DNA from: Gavia stellata
Taxonomy: Eukaryota > Chordata > Aves > Gaviiformes > Gaviidae
Length of the DNA: 64,000 nucleotides
Assembly (NCBI RefSeq): GCF_030936135.1
Contig: NC_082620.1
Coordinates: 5,758,660-5,822,659 of the forward strand
Reading direction: 5' to 3'
Shown piece after piece: positions 1 to 10,170 of the stretch; position 1 is the first letter of the stretch, and the number at the start of each line of letters is the position of its first letter. The translations under genes and the position numbers were made by a program. Below the pieces are notes generated by a model that saw only the letters and a list, made by a program, of their open reading frames with translations, was not told the origin of the DNA and ran no database searches.

Positions 1-783
1 TCTAAATGCTGCTAATTGATTTTAGATGTCTGGGGAAAGCTTTTGCCTTCACGCCATCCCACCCACGCTGCTCAACAGTTCCTCACCTGCCCCTGTCTCT
101 CCGTAAGGCATGGGGAATGGGTAGCAGAGCCTCTGCACTCAGTATTTGTCAGCTGTTTTAGCACCCAAATGCTGTCAAAAAGCCACGGGCGGCTCAGAGA
201 GCCTGGCTTAGGCTTTTGTTAAACCTGCGTGGATTCTCGTGGCTTCTTTCCATCTGCTGCAATCTATTTTCATGTTTTGGCCTTGAAAGCTTTCTCTTCT
301 TTGAAAACAAGTCTGTTTACAAATATTTGCCTCAGAAAAGTTCTGCTGTTCGAACAGGCAGAAAGAAAAACTGCTCATCTCTGCACGGACGATGTATACA
401 TCCAGATGTGTATGATCTTGCGAGTAGCCAGAAAGGCCTGGTTTGTGAAAGGCAGGGTGGCTCACCCCGGAGCTGTCTGCTAACAAATCAGAACATAAAA
501 AGAAGTGCAAAGACAGATGTGAGTTGTTTGCCATCCGACGCAGTGAGGAATCAACGTGGTCGATTTTTTTACTATGCAAGAAGTATGAGCAGCAGGGTAG
601 TTATTGGTAGGAAATAAATGTAGAATACATGCTCCATAGACTTTTCTGTGCTAGCGCCGAAGTGAGACAGGTTACTTAGAAGGATGTAAAGCAACCTTCT
701 CCAACTGGATCACTTGTGGAGGAGCCAGGAGTTTTGCCATTGCCCACCCAGTGGGGCAGGTCCCCCTCCCACAGAGGTGGGGG

Positions 784-826
784 ATTCTTTATTCTATTAT
801 TCTTTATTCTATTATTCTTTATTCTA
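784..826. repeat. 15-bp tandem repeat, ~2.9 copies
   Basis: The unit ATTCTTTATTCTATT is repeated perfectly at 784-798 and 799-813, with a partial third copy at 814-826. Perfect copies suggest a young, possibly polymorphic array. Confidence 0.9.
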
Positions 827-3325
827 CCAGCCGATGGAGGAGCCCGGTGGGATTGGACTTGCTGAAAACGGACTATCAAGGCTTTAAAAACTCACGCTAA
901 GGACTGGTACCTTATCAAGGACTGACACTTTTTATGCTGTTGTTCAGTTTAAGGTGCCTTAAAGAGGCTGGTTTTTAGAGAGCAAAACTCAGCAGTTCTT
1001 GAAGATCAGACTTCCTTAAAGCCCTGCTAGCTTTTGCAGAGCCTGGTTGTGACTGATAAAGATCCACATCTCACAGGCGTCTTGTGGCTGTTGTCTGGAA
1101 CTTCAGAGTAGTGAATGCGAAAGGGTTGGGAGGTTTTCGGGGGAATGCCCCCCCCCCCCCACCAGCCAGCATTACCAAGATCTGGGAGGTTCCTTAATTG
1201 CTTATGCAGCTCTGCCTAAAGATGCGATGCACATACATTGCACTTCTAATCCTGCCACTGAAATTATATTGCTATACAACGAAATGGAGATACTGGCCCC
1301 ACATCGTCTGGTAGAATAAAGAAATAGGAACAATCACATTATTTTCAATCAATGCCTTCAGATGTAGGAAACATCTTCCTGCTTACAGGACCTGAAGTAG
1401 GAACAGAAGTCCAGAGAAGTGTACGTGCTAATTGGATATGCTCACTTCTGGCCGATCAGTTATACAATGGACAAGCTTTCAGTGCTCCCACGTGTGTGGG
1501 ATCCGGCTTGTCTGTGGTGTAAGGGCTGTTCCATAGCCATACAGGAGTGATTTATCTCTGGGTAATATGATGGGCTCTTGAATTGCAATGAAAACCCCTT
1601 TCTTTAACAATAGTTCGGGGTAACCTTATAATAACCTCCTCCACCTTCCCCAGAGAAATGCTTCAGTCAGATAAAGGACTTTGTTATCCACACAGAAACA
1701 TCTGCCCCCTTCCTCCGAAAGGACCGACTTAGAGTGACAGTTACCCTTTCCGCACCATTCTGCATCGCTTTTTAAAACAACAGCAATATCAAGCTTGGAC
1801 GGAGTCGGTTCTTTTTCCTACCGGCTTTGGTTGCGGAAAGATCACCTGAGCTGGATTTGTAGAGTTGGGTTTTATTTCATAATGATGGATGTGGTGGTTA
1901 AACGTAATGGAAGAGGCAAGATAGCAGAGCAGAAATTTGGCGCCAACTGCCTGGCTTTGAAAGAGCCTGCATTCCAGCCTGCCTAAGAGGGGCTAAATGG
2001 AAAGATCTGATTAAGCGTCTCAGTGTTGTGACCCTGACCTCAAAGAACACGCCGATTCTCTGGAGGAACTTCATTTCAATTAATCAACTTAACAGCCTGA
2101 GTAAATCTGGCTGCATCCATTGAGCCAGAGGAACCGCTCCCTCTCCTCGGAGGGTCTCTGGGATGCACGATCCGAAAGGATGAGGGGGTGTGTGCCGGAC
2201 TGCCTGCCTTGGCCGCCCCGGGTCGAGGGGGTCAGGGACTCCCTCGTCTCCCTCCCCCTGACCAGCGGCAGGCCGGCTGTGGAATAACGGGGAGACGACC
2301 CCGGAGCCCCCCCCACCTCCGTAATGCCGCCGGGCCCCTCGCGCAGCCTTCCAGGCAGCGGGACTGCTGCTGGGATGGGGGACAAGACCCCAGGCGGAAA
2401 GGGAGGGGTGGGCAGCTCCCACCTCTGCACGCCACGGGCCTTGGCCCCCCCCGGCTTCTCCTGCGCTGTGCCCGTGCCCGACCTGCCCAGCGCTGCGGGG
2501 TGCATCGCTCCCTCCCGGGTGGGGAAGGGGAACAGCTGAGCAGCAGCGGAGAAGGAGATGCGGCTGTGGTCGGAGGAGGCGGAGGGCGAGGAAACAGCAG
2601 CGTGAGGCGGGGAGCAGAGCCAGGTGGGAGGGTGACCCCGGAAAATTTCCTCTCTGGGAAATTCATAAGCAGAAGAACGCAAAGCCACCGGGAGATGGGA
2701 AGGGAAAAAGACTTCAGCCGGAGGCTCGGGTGCTTTTCCCAGGTGGTTCTTTGCTGGCTGGCCAACTGGGCCAGCCCAGAAGCTGAAAGGGGCTTTGCTT
2801 TCTTGCCTAGGGTCTTGCGGGAGACTCTGTCCTTGCACCGAACAGTACTTCTTAGGGGATGCCTGTTGGGGCCGCAGCGCTGTGGAGACATAGCTGAACT
2901 AGCACTAAACATTTCACCAGGTTTTGCAGCTGGAACTAAATTCCCCGCTCTGGTTAGCCTTCTGCCAGCTCTGGAAACGGCTAGTTAGCAGCTATCCCCG
3001 GATCTTTCCCCTGGGAACAGGGTAGAGCTGTTGCAGTTAGGTTCAGATGCAGGAGGCATCACGGGCTGGCTGGGTTTCACCGCTGTCTTCCTCCCACCTC
3101 GCCTTGCTCCACCACACCCAGATCATGCCATTACACCCGTGGACTTCTGGCTGCCTGCACTCTGCCTAACCATTATCGCTTTGGCGCTGTGTCCTTCCCT
3201 TTGGACTTTCACCTCTCAGCAGCGGCATACTTTGCTCTTTTCCTCCACTTTTAAAGGGATAAGACCAAATTTAGCCCAATCTGGAAAAGCAGCTGTATAG
3301 AAAGCCTTGAAGGAGCATGGCAGCC

Positions 3326-3606
3326 ACCCAGTTGTAGAGGAATAGCCTGGCAGAGTCAGAAGAGCAGTTGCAGAAGTACAGGGTCTGGGTACAACCCACG
3401 GGCAGACACAGTGATTGAACCCGAGTTGTACGGGGCAACAACATCCCTCGGAAGGATTTTGAGCTTCTGGCATGCAAGTTTGTTGGTGCCATGCACCTCA
3501 CATCCAGCTTCTGTACCACTGGACCCATGCACAGCGACATCTATGACTTGCTTGAGGCCAAAAAAGAGCAGGTGGCAGTGCTGGACGCAAAAGTGGGGTG
3601 CTGAGC
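3326..3606 (+). pseudogene. Possible decayed coding fragment (unidentified)
   Basis: One plus-strand frame gives a protein-like but broken reading: residues resembling LAESEEQLQKYRVW, then a stop, then about 57 residues including RGNNIPRKDFELLACKFVGA and IYDLLEAKKEQ before a final stop near 3603. There are at least two internal stops. I do not recognise the family. A 57-codon open stretch can occur by chance and there is no splice-site support, so this is a weak call. It may be a processed pseudogene remnant or nothing. Confidence 0.15.
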
Positions 3607-5624
3607 ACTGGGGCTCTGCTCCTGCGCTGCGGTGTTGAGATGGAGGCTGAAATGACAGCGGTACCCTTGCGTGCTTGCAGCTCGGGGTCTCAGGAGGCAG
3701 AGCAGTGACTGACTGCTTCTCTCGCGCTGGGAGATGAGCGTCCCAGAGGAACGCCGCGGCGTGTGTCATGTTTGCACTGCTGCAATCATTCAAAACCCAG
3801 TCGGAAAAGAGGGGTTTTTTCTGTGCCTGAACTCAGCAGTGTAGCGCTCGGCAGTCTCGCTTGTGGCCTGGGTACCTCGTCAATAAAAGAAATTTGCTGA
3901 ATATAGGGGCGGTCTGGGGGGGTGTGGGCAGTCCAGGGACAAGTCCAGAGACACGGTGCTGCCCCGGGGAGGTATACGGTTACACGCAGGCGACAGTCAG
4001 GCTTTCATCTGCTCTTCCAAGCCTTCTTCAGACAGAAGAGGAGGGGTAGTAACTGGCTGTGGGGGATGGAAGAGAATTGCTGTAACATGATTTTATGTCT
4101 GTGATTGCATAACAAAACCTCCTGGGAACCTCCTGATTCAAATGGATACCTAGTTCTGGTTGTGCGATGGAGGACTTTCAGCACTGATCGATTGTCCACG
4201 CTTTGGTGCAGAGGGACTGCTGGGCTGGATCAGCAACCAGGCTGCGAGCAGCCTTCACTCCTGTATCTGACCTTGGCCAGAATCTCATCAAGGTGTAAGA
4301 AAGCCTTCAGAAGTGGGTAAGATGCTTTATATACCCACCAACACAGACGTACACGATGCCTTGCTCTCACCGAAGCTGCAGCCTGGTTGCTAATGGCACT
4401 AGACCTTGAGAGATGAAATTGCATTGCCATTCCAAAAATTCCCTAGGCCTGTTGAATTAGTTGGATGTTCTGCAAAAACCAAATCATTCTCTGAACTGTG
4501 AAACGCTGCCGGTCCCACCGCGACCCAACCCACCCAGCCCAACTGCCAGGAAAATCCCTAGTTCTTGGGGAGGGGGGGCCAGGAGAATCGGCTTTGCCTA
4601 CGGGGGTCCCACGGACTCGAGGCCGGAGGAAGCCCAGCCGAGGCGGGTTATGCCTCTGGACGTGGCTCTGGCACACACACATGTCATCTGTCGGCTTTGC
4701 CCTCCAGGATTACGCGATAGCCCCACCTCATAAATTTGGAGCAGAGCACACAAAGCTTTCCCTTCCATACTGTGCATTCACTCTCAATGGTCTTTCTCCG
4801 CACTACGGCCTTATTAATTGGTGACAATTGGAAGTGGTTAATTCTGTGTGTGTGAGGCTGCAATTGCTTCCACTTGGCCAGGATCCAAGTACCAGGGGTG
4901 AGTCAGAATGGGTGGCAAAACTGTCTTTTCCTCAGTTCCCTTGCTTACTGGAAAAAAAAAAAGCCACAACCCCGAGTTATTCTCTTTTATGAGGTAGGCA
5001 TTGTGAGGCCAGGCAATTGAATTTACAACAGCATTGAGTATCAGAGTCTATCTGGCCCTGTCAATGAGAGTGGCGAGAAAAAAAAAGACACACATTAACC
5101 CTCAGCTCCGAGTTCCCAGGCATTTCAATAGGGTTCCCAACTTCCCAAAGAGCCCGCTGCATACTCGATGAGACCCTTTATACCTTCTAATTACCCTCCT
5201 CACAATAGGGACAGACTCTCTTGCCTCTTTTGTAGGCGAGATAGTAACTTTTGCGCACACCGCCCCCCTCCCGCAATCCCTACGGAAGGGGGTAAGGAGC
5301 AAAATCTGAAGAACGGCGTTATTTCAGGAGCTCTGAGCAGGCGGCGAGCATTTCCTCAGGTGCCAGGAGAAGATTTTTTTAGGAATCTGTTTCTTCCGAG
5401 TGGGAACATGACACTTGCAAAGCTCTCAGGAGACATGTAACACTGCCAGACCCCCCTCAACCCCATCCCCCCCCAACTATTTTTCACAGGAATCCCTTCC
5501 AACAGCCTTATTTAAGGCCATAAAGTTCACCCCTACTTTTTTTTCAAGGGGGTTGCACACGCAGGATGAGCTTGGACCTGCCCACTCTCACCCAACAAAA
5601 TGAAAGGAAGGGGGGAAAAAAAAA

Positions 5625-6023
5625 TTTAAATCTATTTCAAAGAGTTTATTTATTTAAACACCTGCAATTTTTTTTTTCTTTTCTGAAAGTCTTCAACACA
5701 GGCACGCACACACACACAGACAAACGGGATACAAACAACTTTGGCATTATACTTTTGAATATTTGTTACAAAACTATTTCTCATTTATTTTTTTTTAAAA
5801 AAGTATCTCAAATAAAGGCATTTTAAAGGAGTAAAAATACAAGTTGAGATCCCAACCTCTGAAAATAATAAATAGCACGTTCATAGCGAGGTCCTTTTTT
5901 CCTTTCTGTTTAAATCTGCTTAAAAACCCCCCAAACGTAACAGGGCTCCATACAACGGAGCCAACAGAAGAGTTTGGTGTTTTTTTGGGGGAGGGGGAAA
6001 AAAAAAAAATTGCTTTAGGCAAG
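5625..6023 (-). other. HES4: HES4 3' UTR
   Basis: This is the stretch after the HES4 stop codon, read on the minus strand. It is AT-rich against the GC-rich gene body, with several ATTTA-type and poly-U/poly-A stretches, as expected for a short-lived HES mRNA. It ends near two overlapping AATAAA signals at 5645-5654; cleavage about 20 nt beyond gives a UTR of about 400 nt. A T/G-rich stretch on the minus strand beyond the signal fits a downstream element. The exact cleavage site is inferred. Confidence 0.7.
5645..5654 (-). terminator. Tandem poly(A) signals of HES4
   Basis: The plus strand reads TTTATTTATT, giving two overlapping AATAAA hexamers on the minus strand. A further single AATAAA (plus TTTATT at 5784-5789) could serve as an upstream alternative, making a 3' UTR of about 220 nt. 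Which is used cannot be told from sequence. Confidence 0.65.
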
Positions 6024-7753
6024 TCACCAAGGCCTCCACACTGATTCACTGCGCTCTCCGATGGGACTTCCCGCCTGGGATGCTGGAACAACGCTGCCCC
6101 CAAATGATGTCAACCCCTGCACCGGGGATGCTGCCGGGGTGGCGGCGGCCGCGTTCCCTGAGCCGCTACCGGCGGACACCGGGACGTTGGCGTTGGCATA
6201 CAGGGGAATAACCGGTCCGGAGCTGGGAGGGAAGGCCGGGTTTGGGATGAGGAAAGCAAACTGGCCGTCGGTAGCAGGGACGAGCTGGAAGCCCCCGTAG
6301 ACTTTGGGGGACAGGGCTTCAGCGGGGTTCAGTTTGCAGGGCACGGGGACGGCTCCGGCTGCTGCGGGGGGCAGCTGGACGTGCAGAGGCTGCTGCGGCA
6401 GATGTGCGGGTTGGCCGGAGGGCGGAGGCGGCGGTGGGTAGTTCATGGCCACGATCTGGCCCAGGCAAGCCGAGAGGTGGCTGAGGAGGCGGGTGCGCAC
6501 GTCAGTGTTCACCCCTTCGCAGGTGGACAGGAACCGCGTCACCTCGTTCATGCACTCGTTGAATCCAGCCCGGTACTTGCCGAGGACGGTGGGGTCGGCG
6601 CTGAGCGCGGCTGGAGGGGGTGGCAGGTGAGTGGCAGGTCGGGAGCCCGGGCCCCCCCTCCGGGTCCCCAGTCCCCCCCTCCCGGTCCCCAGGTCCTGGG
6701 TCACTGGTCCCCCCCTCCCAGTCCCCAGCCCCTCGGTCCAGGGGTCCCCGATCTGGGCTCCCCCCAACTCCCGGTCCCCAGCCCCTCGGTCCAGGGGTCC
6801 CCGGTGCGGGGGTCCCCCCGCTCCCGATCACCAGCCCCTCGGTCCAGGGGTCCCCCCGCTCCTGGGGTCCCCCCCCCCCCGGTCCCCAGCCCCTCGGTCC
6901 AGGGGTCCCCGGTGCGGGGGTCCCCCCGCTCCCGATCACCAGCCCCTCGGTCCGGGGGTCCCCCCGCTCCTGGGGTCCTCCCCCCCGGTCCCCAACCCCT
7001 CGGTCCGAGGGTCCCCGGTCCGGGGGTGCGCCCCCTCCCCGGTCCCCAGCCCCTCGGTCCGGGGGTCCCCGCTCCGGCCCCCCCTCCCCCCGGTCCCCAG
7101 CCCCCCGGTCCGAGGGTCCCCGATCTGGGGGTGCGCCCCCCCCCCCCCCCCGGTCCCCAGCCCCCCGGTCCGGGGGTGCGCCCCCCCCCCCCCCCCGGTC
7201 CGGCAGATCGCGCTTACCCGTCATCTGCGCCCGCTGCAGGTTCCGCAGGTGCTTGACGGTCATCTCCAGGATGTCCGCCTTCTCCAGCTTGGAGTGCCGC
7301 GAGCTCTGCGGGAGGAGAGCGGCGCCGTCAGCGCTGCCCGCGCCCGGCCGGACCCCGCGGCCCCCCGCCCGCCCCACTTACGTCCTTCTTCAGCGCGTCC
7401 AGGATGAGGGTCTTCAGCTGCCCCAGGCTCTCGTTGATCCGCGCCCGGCGCCGCTTCTCCATGATGGGCTTGGAGGACTGCGGGGAGAGCGGAGGCGGTC
7501 AGCCCCCGCCCGGCCCGCTCCCGCCCCGCCCGGCCCCCGCCCCGACCCCAGCCCCGGCACCGACCTCAGCACGGCCGCGGGCTCGCCGCCATCCAGCGCC
7601 GCCGCCGCCGCCGCTGCGCCCCGGCCGGCACCCGCCATTTACCTTCCGGTGCTCGCTGGCGCTCCGCGGCTTGTCCGGCGTGTGGCTGGCGCTGGCCGGC
7701 GCCCCCGCGATGGGCGAGGCGGTCGGCTTCTCCATGCCCGTGTCGGCGGGCAT
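6024..7753 (-). CDS. HES4: HES4 (hairy1) bHLH-Orange transcriptional repressor, four exons
   Basis: This is a nuclear repressor of the hairy/E(spl) family and a Notch target that binds N-box/E-box DNA and recruits Groucho/TLE. Coding exons on the minus strand are 7643-7753, 7382-7477, 7218-7305 and 6024-6610 (882 nt, 293 aa plus TGA). Introns are 165, 76 and 607 bp, all GT-AG, with phases 0, 0 and 1. The start is [10 protein letters not shown], with G at -3. The basic region (residues 35-52) contains [13 protein letters not shown], including the proline typical of HES proteins. Helix 1 spans about 53-69, the loop 70-78 and helix 2 79-98. The Orange domain is about 109-148 ([14 protein letters not shown] onward), and WRPW is the last four residues. 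The alternative is HES1, but the N-terminus [19 protein letters not shown] and the C-terminal half match my memory of avian HES4/hairy1, not HES1 (MEKNSSSPVAATPAS). The family assignment is certain; the paralogue call is strong. Confidence 0.95.
6640..7202. repeat. G/C-rich minisatellite filling HES4 intron 3
   Basis: The 607-bp intron 3 consists almost entirely of short degenerate repeats built on CCCCAGCCCCTCGGTCC and GGGGTCCCCG blocks (plus strand). It includes two identical 16-base C tracts (7136-7151 and 7181-7196) and a longer block duplicated near 6830-6960. On the transcribed sense (minus) strand it is G-rich, with many runs of 3-5 G or more, so the intron RNA could form quadruplexes. 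The frame continuing from exon 3 has no stop through the whole intron. Confidence 0.9.
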
Positions 7754-7853
7754 GGCGCGGCGGCGGGCGGGCGGGCGCGTGCGGCGGGCGCGGGGCGCGT
7801 GCGGCGGCTGCGGCGCGGCGGGGCCGGCGGTGCGGGCGGACGGCGCCCCCCGC

Positions 7854-7860
7854 CTTTATA
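7854..7860 (-). promoter_or_regulatory. HES4: HES4 TATA box
   Basis: The minus strand reads TATAAAG. It lies 101 bp upstream of the start codon, which puts transcription start near 7828-7832 and gives a 5' UTR of about 75 nt. A TATA box close to an RBPJ paired site is the usual HES promoter arrangement. Confidence 0.8.
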
Positions 7861-7880
7861 CCCGGCGGCGGCTCCCCATT

Positions 7881-7912
7881 CGTGTGAAACCGCCGCCGCG
7901 GCCGTTCCCACA
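7881..7912 (-). promoter_or_regulatory. HES4: RBPJ/Su(H) paired site (SPS) of the HES4 promoter
   Basis: On the minus strand TGTGGGAA (7912-7905) is followed by a 16-bp spacer and TTCACACG (7888-7881), so the two RBPJ sites face each other. Head-to-head sites spaced 15-17 bp let two Notch-ICD/RBPJ/Mastermind complexes dimerise. From memory, mammalian HES1 has the same two half-sites in the same order with the same spacing. The spacer here is GC-rich and different. With TSS near 7828 the pair sits at about -53 to -84. Confidence 0.85.
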
Positions 7913-7922
7913 CTCCCGGCGG

Positions 7923-7975
7923 CCAATCAGCGCCCGCCCCGGGCCCGGCCGCCGCGCCGCCCGCGCTCCCATTGG
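7923..7975. promoter_or_regulatory. Two CCAAT boxes upstream of HES4
   Basis: CCAAT occurs on the plus strand at 7923-7927 and on the minus strand at 7971-7975 (ATTGG on plus), each next to a GGC. A second divergent pair lies at 8463-8467 (plus) and 8501-8505 (minus). These are NF-Y-type elements typical of CpG-island promoters. The second pair could belong to a divergent transcript, for which there is no other evidence. Confidence 0.55.
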
Positions 7976-8044
7976 CCGGCGCTCCGCCGCCTGTCCGTCA
8001 CGCGCGCCGGCCCGCCCCGCGCCGGCGGCCGCCGAGCGCGCGGC

Positions 8045-8050
8045 CACGTG
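8045..8050. promoter_or_regulatory. CACGTG E-box upstream of HES4
   Basis: This is a palindromic CACGTG about 220 bp upstream of the inferred TSS. A second lies at 8618-8623. HES/HEY and MYC/USF-type bHLH proteins bind this core, so it could support autoregulation, but the site is common in CpG islands. Confidence 0.35.
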
Positions 8051-8876
8051 GGGGCGGCGGGGGCGAGCGGGCGGGGCTGCCCCGGGCACCGCCGCTCCCC
8101 CCCGGGGGGTGCCCCGCGCCGCGCCCCGGCCCCGGCCGAGGCCGCGGGCGGCGGCGCGCAGAGCGGGCGCGGCCCGGCGGCCGTCCCTCCCTCCCGCCTT
8201 CCCTCCCGCGCGCTGCTTGTGACACCCGCGCCGCCCGGCGCCCCGCCGGGCACGGGCTGGCGGCGGGGGGCCGAGCCCCGGGGGGGGGGGGGGGGCTGCG
8301 GGGGCGCCCGGGGCGGCCCCGCCCGTGGCGTCGCCAGGAGCCGGGGCCGTGCGGCGGGCGGGCGGAGGAGGCGGGGGCGGCCCGGCCGGGCCCCGGCTGC
8401 TGCCGGCGGCGGCGGCGGCGGCGGCGGCTGGCGCGGCACGCGAGGCCGCGGCCGGCGGGCGGCCAATGGGCGGGGGGGCCGCCGGCGGCGCTCGCCGCCC
8501 ATTGGCTGGCGGCCGCCCCCGCTGTCAATCAGGCGGCGGGCGGCGGCGGGCGGCGGGCGGCGGCGCTCGTGCCTCCGCCCCCGAGCCGCGGCCCCGCCGC
8601 GCGCCCCCCCGCCGGAGCACGTGCCAGAGCGCTCCCGGCTCCCGGCTCCCCGCGCCGGGCGCGCCCCGCTCGGGGCTGCCATGGGAAAACCCCGCCCCGC
8701 CGCGCCGGGGGCCGCCGGCCGGGAGCAGGGAGCCGCGCCGCCGCTCGCCCTTCCCGGCGGGTGTGCGGCCTTCCTTCCCCGGCTCGGGAAGCGCCCCCGC
8801 CGCCCCGGCCCCCGCTCCGCTTCCGTGCGCGGCGGCGGGAGGCAGCAGATGCCGGTGCGCGGCGCTCGCAGGCACG

Positions 8877-8962
8877 CGTGGGAGCGGCTGGGCAGGGAGC
8901 GCGGGGGGGGTTCGGTGACCTGCCCGTGCGCGGGCGTGTGCGCAGCCCCCGCGGCGTGGGAA
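8877..8962 (+). promoter_or_regulatory. Distal RBPJ-type sites upstream of HES4
   Basis: A perfect CGTGGGAA lies at 8955-8962 and a near match, CGTGGGAG, at 8877-8884 in the same orientation, about 1.05-1.13 kb upstream of the inferred TSS. They are not a head-to-head pair. They could be additional Notch inputs, but short motifs in GC-rich DNA arise by chance. Confidence 0.35.
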
Positions 8963-9699
8963 GCGGGGGGCAAAGCGGGGGGGGGGGTCCCGAAATCCCG
9001 GGGAAGCAGAGCCCCCGGGGAAGCAGAGCCCCCGGCGCCTTCCCCCGCTTGTCACGCCTTGGTACCCGCGCCCCCCTTTCGGTTTAGGCGGTCAGGAAAC
9101 GTCGGGACCCCCCCCCAGACTCTTGAGACACCCCCTTTTCTGTCCCCCCCCCGAGGAATTTTCCCTGCCCGAGGCCTGGGGATGCACTGGCGGGGCCGGG
9201 CAGCCGCGTGTCCCCCCCAGCGGGACGGGGGGGCCCCCCCCGAGGTCCCTGCGGGACGGGGGGCCCCCCCCCGAGGTCCCTGCAGGGAGAAGGCCGCTCT
9301 CTGGCCACACTTCCCTGCTGTTTCCCCATTACGGGAGATGGGAACGGGATTCTGCTCCCGTAGATGCAAAATCACCCTCCTTTCCGTGGGATATCCCCCC
9401 CCCCGCAGACAGACCGTGGGGCTCCCCCCGGTCGCCCCCCCAGAGGTGTACAGCCTGTCTTGAATGCTGGTGGGCAGCCCGGGCAGGGTGGGGGGCTCAG
9501 GGACACCCCAACCCTTCTGAGACTGGGCAAAGCAGCCGGGGGCATCTCAGCTGGCACCCCCCAGCCCCGAACCGGGCCCTCGGGGGCTGCGTGGGTCACG
9601 GTGCCCACGCGCAGCCCCACTGGGGCGGCTGCAGGTTCTGCGGGGCCGGGGTGGGCTCCCCGGCTGCGGCCATGGCCCTGCATGGGTCAGTTCTGCTCC

Positions 9700-10170
9700 C
9701 ACGTCCAAGTAACTTCTTTTAATGTGGAAGAGCAATCGTTAAGCAGCCTTCGAGCTAATTTCAAAACCTGCCTATTTAAAGACCTTTATAGAGAATGCAC
9801 CATATGTATTAAATCTCTGTGCTGCAGGCTGGAATCTTTTAATAATCATAAATTGGATATTAGCTTTCCATAGAGCAACATCTGAAATTCAGAATGATAT
9901 CTTGACTCGAAACGCATTATGCCTTTTTTCCTTTTCTTACCCATTCTGAAGCAAGGATAAAAGAGTCAACTGCAAGAATTTAGAAAACACTGCTATGAAA
10001 CGCATCCGATTCTCCCTCTGAAAACCAAGCACGACATGGCTTAGTTTGGGGACATTTTTTTTGGAGGAGACCGTAACCACGTACTACATTTAATCCCTAT
10101 TGTTGGCCCGTCTCGTGCTTTGCTTTTAATTTGCTCCGATGAATCATTCTGTTTGCCTTAACCGTTTCTG
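9700..10170. promoter_or_regulatory. Candidate conserved non-coding element at the CpG-island edge
   Basis: There is an abrupt switch from CpG-island DNA to AT-rich, non-repetitive sequence with many ATTA/TAAT and TTTAAA words (for example around 9719-9780 and 9835-9870). This composition and position suit a proximal enhancer of HES4. Conservation is not visible here, so this is inference. Confidence 0.25.

Larger units (their letters stand above)
1..5624. other. Intergenic DNA downstream of HES4
   Basis: I see no gene. It contains a perfect 15-bp tandem repeat (784-826, about 2.9 copies), a poly-C tract near 1148-1161, a GC-rich patch at about 2180-2620 with long but unconvincing frames on both strands, a possible decayed coding fragment at 3326-3606, and an AT-richer part at 4820-5100 with TTAATTGG and AAGTGG-type homeodomain/NKX-like words that might be regulatory. 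Confidence 0.6.
6060..9300. other. CpG island covering HES4 and its promoter
   Basis: This is about 3.2 kb of very GC-rich DNA with dense CpG, spanning the HES4 exons, promoter and about 1.4 kb upstream. It holds a (GGC)8 run at 8405-8428, a 16-base G run at 8280-8295, a tandem 17-bp duplication at 9001-9034 and a tandem pair of 31-bp units with G6-7C8-9 cores at 9222-9283. Stop codons are scarce, so long shadow frames occur on both strands. Nothing besides HES4 in it looks like a gene. Confidence 0.85.

Noticed and set aside
2084..2988. Overlapping 226-266 codon frames on both strands in a GC-rich patch
   Set aside because: They are open on both strands, low-complexity Pro/Arg/Ser, with no domain, no conserved motif and no splice context.
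6024..7753. Identification as HES1
   Set aside because: The N-terminus and the C-terminal half differ from HES1 as I know it and fit avian HES4/hairy1; a WRPW immediately before the stop also fits.
6620..9463. 947-codon plus-strand open frame, the longest in the window
   Set aside because: It runs antisense through HES4 exons, its intron minisatellite and the CpG island. It reads as Pro/Gly/Arg/Ala low complexity. Stop codons are rare in such GC-rich DNA, and HES4 explains the region on the other strand.
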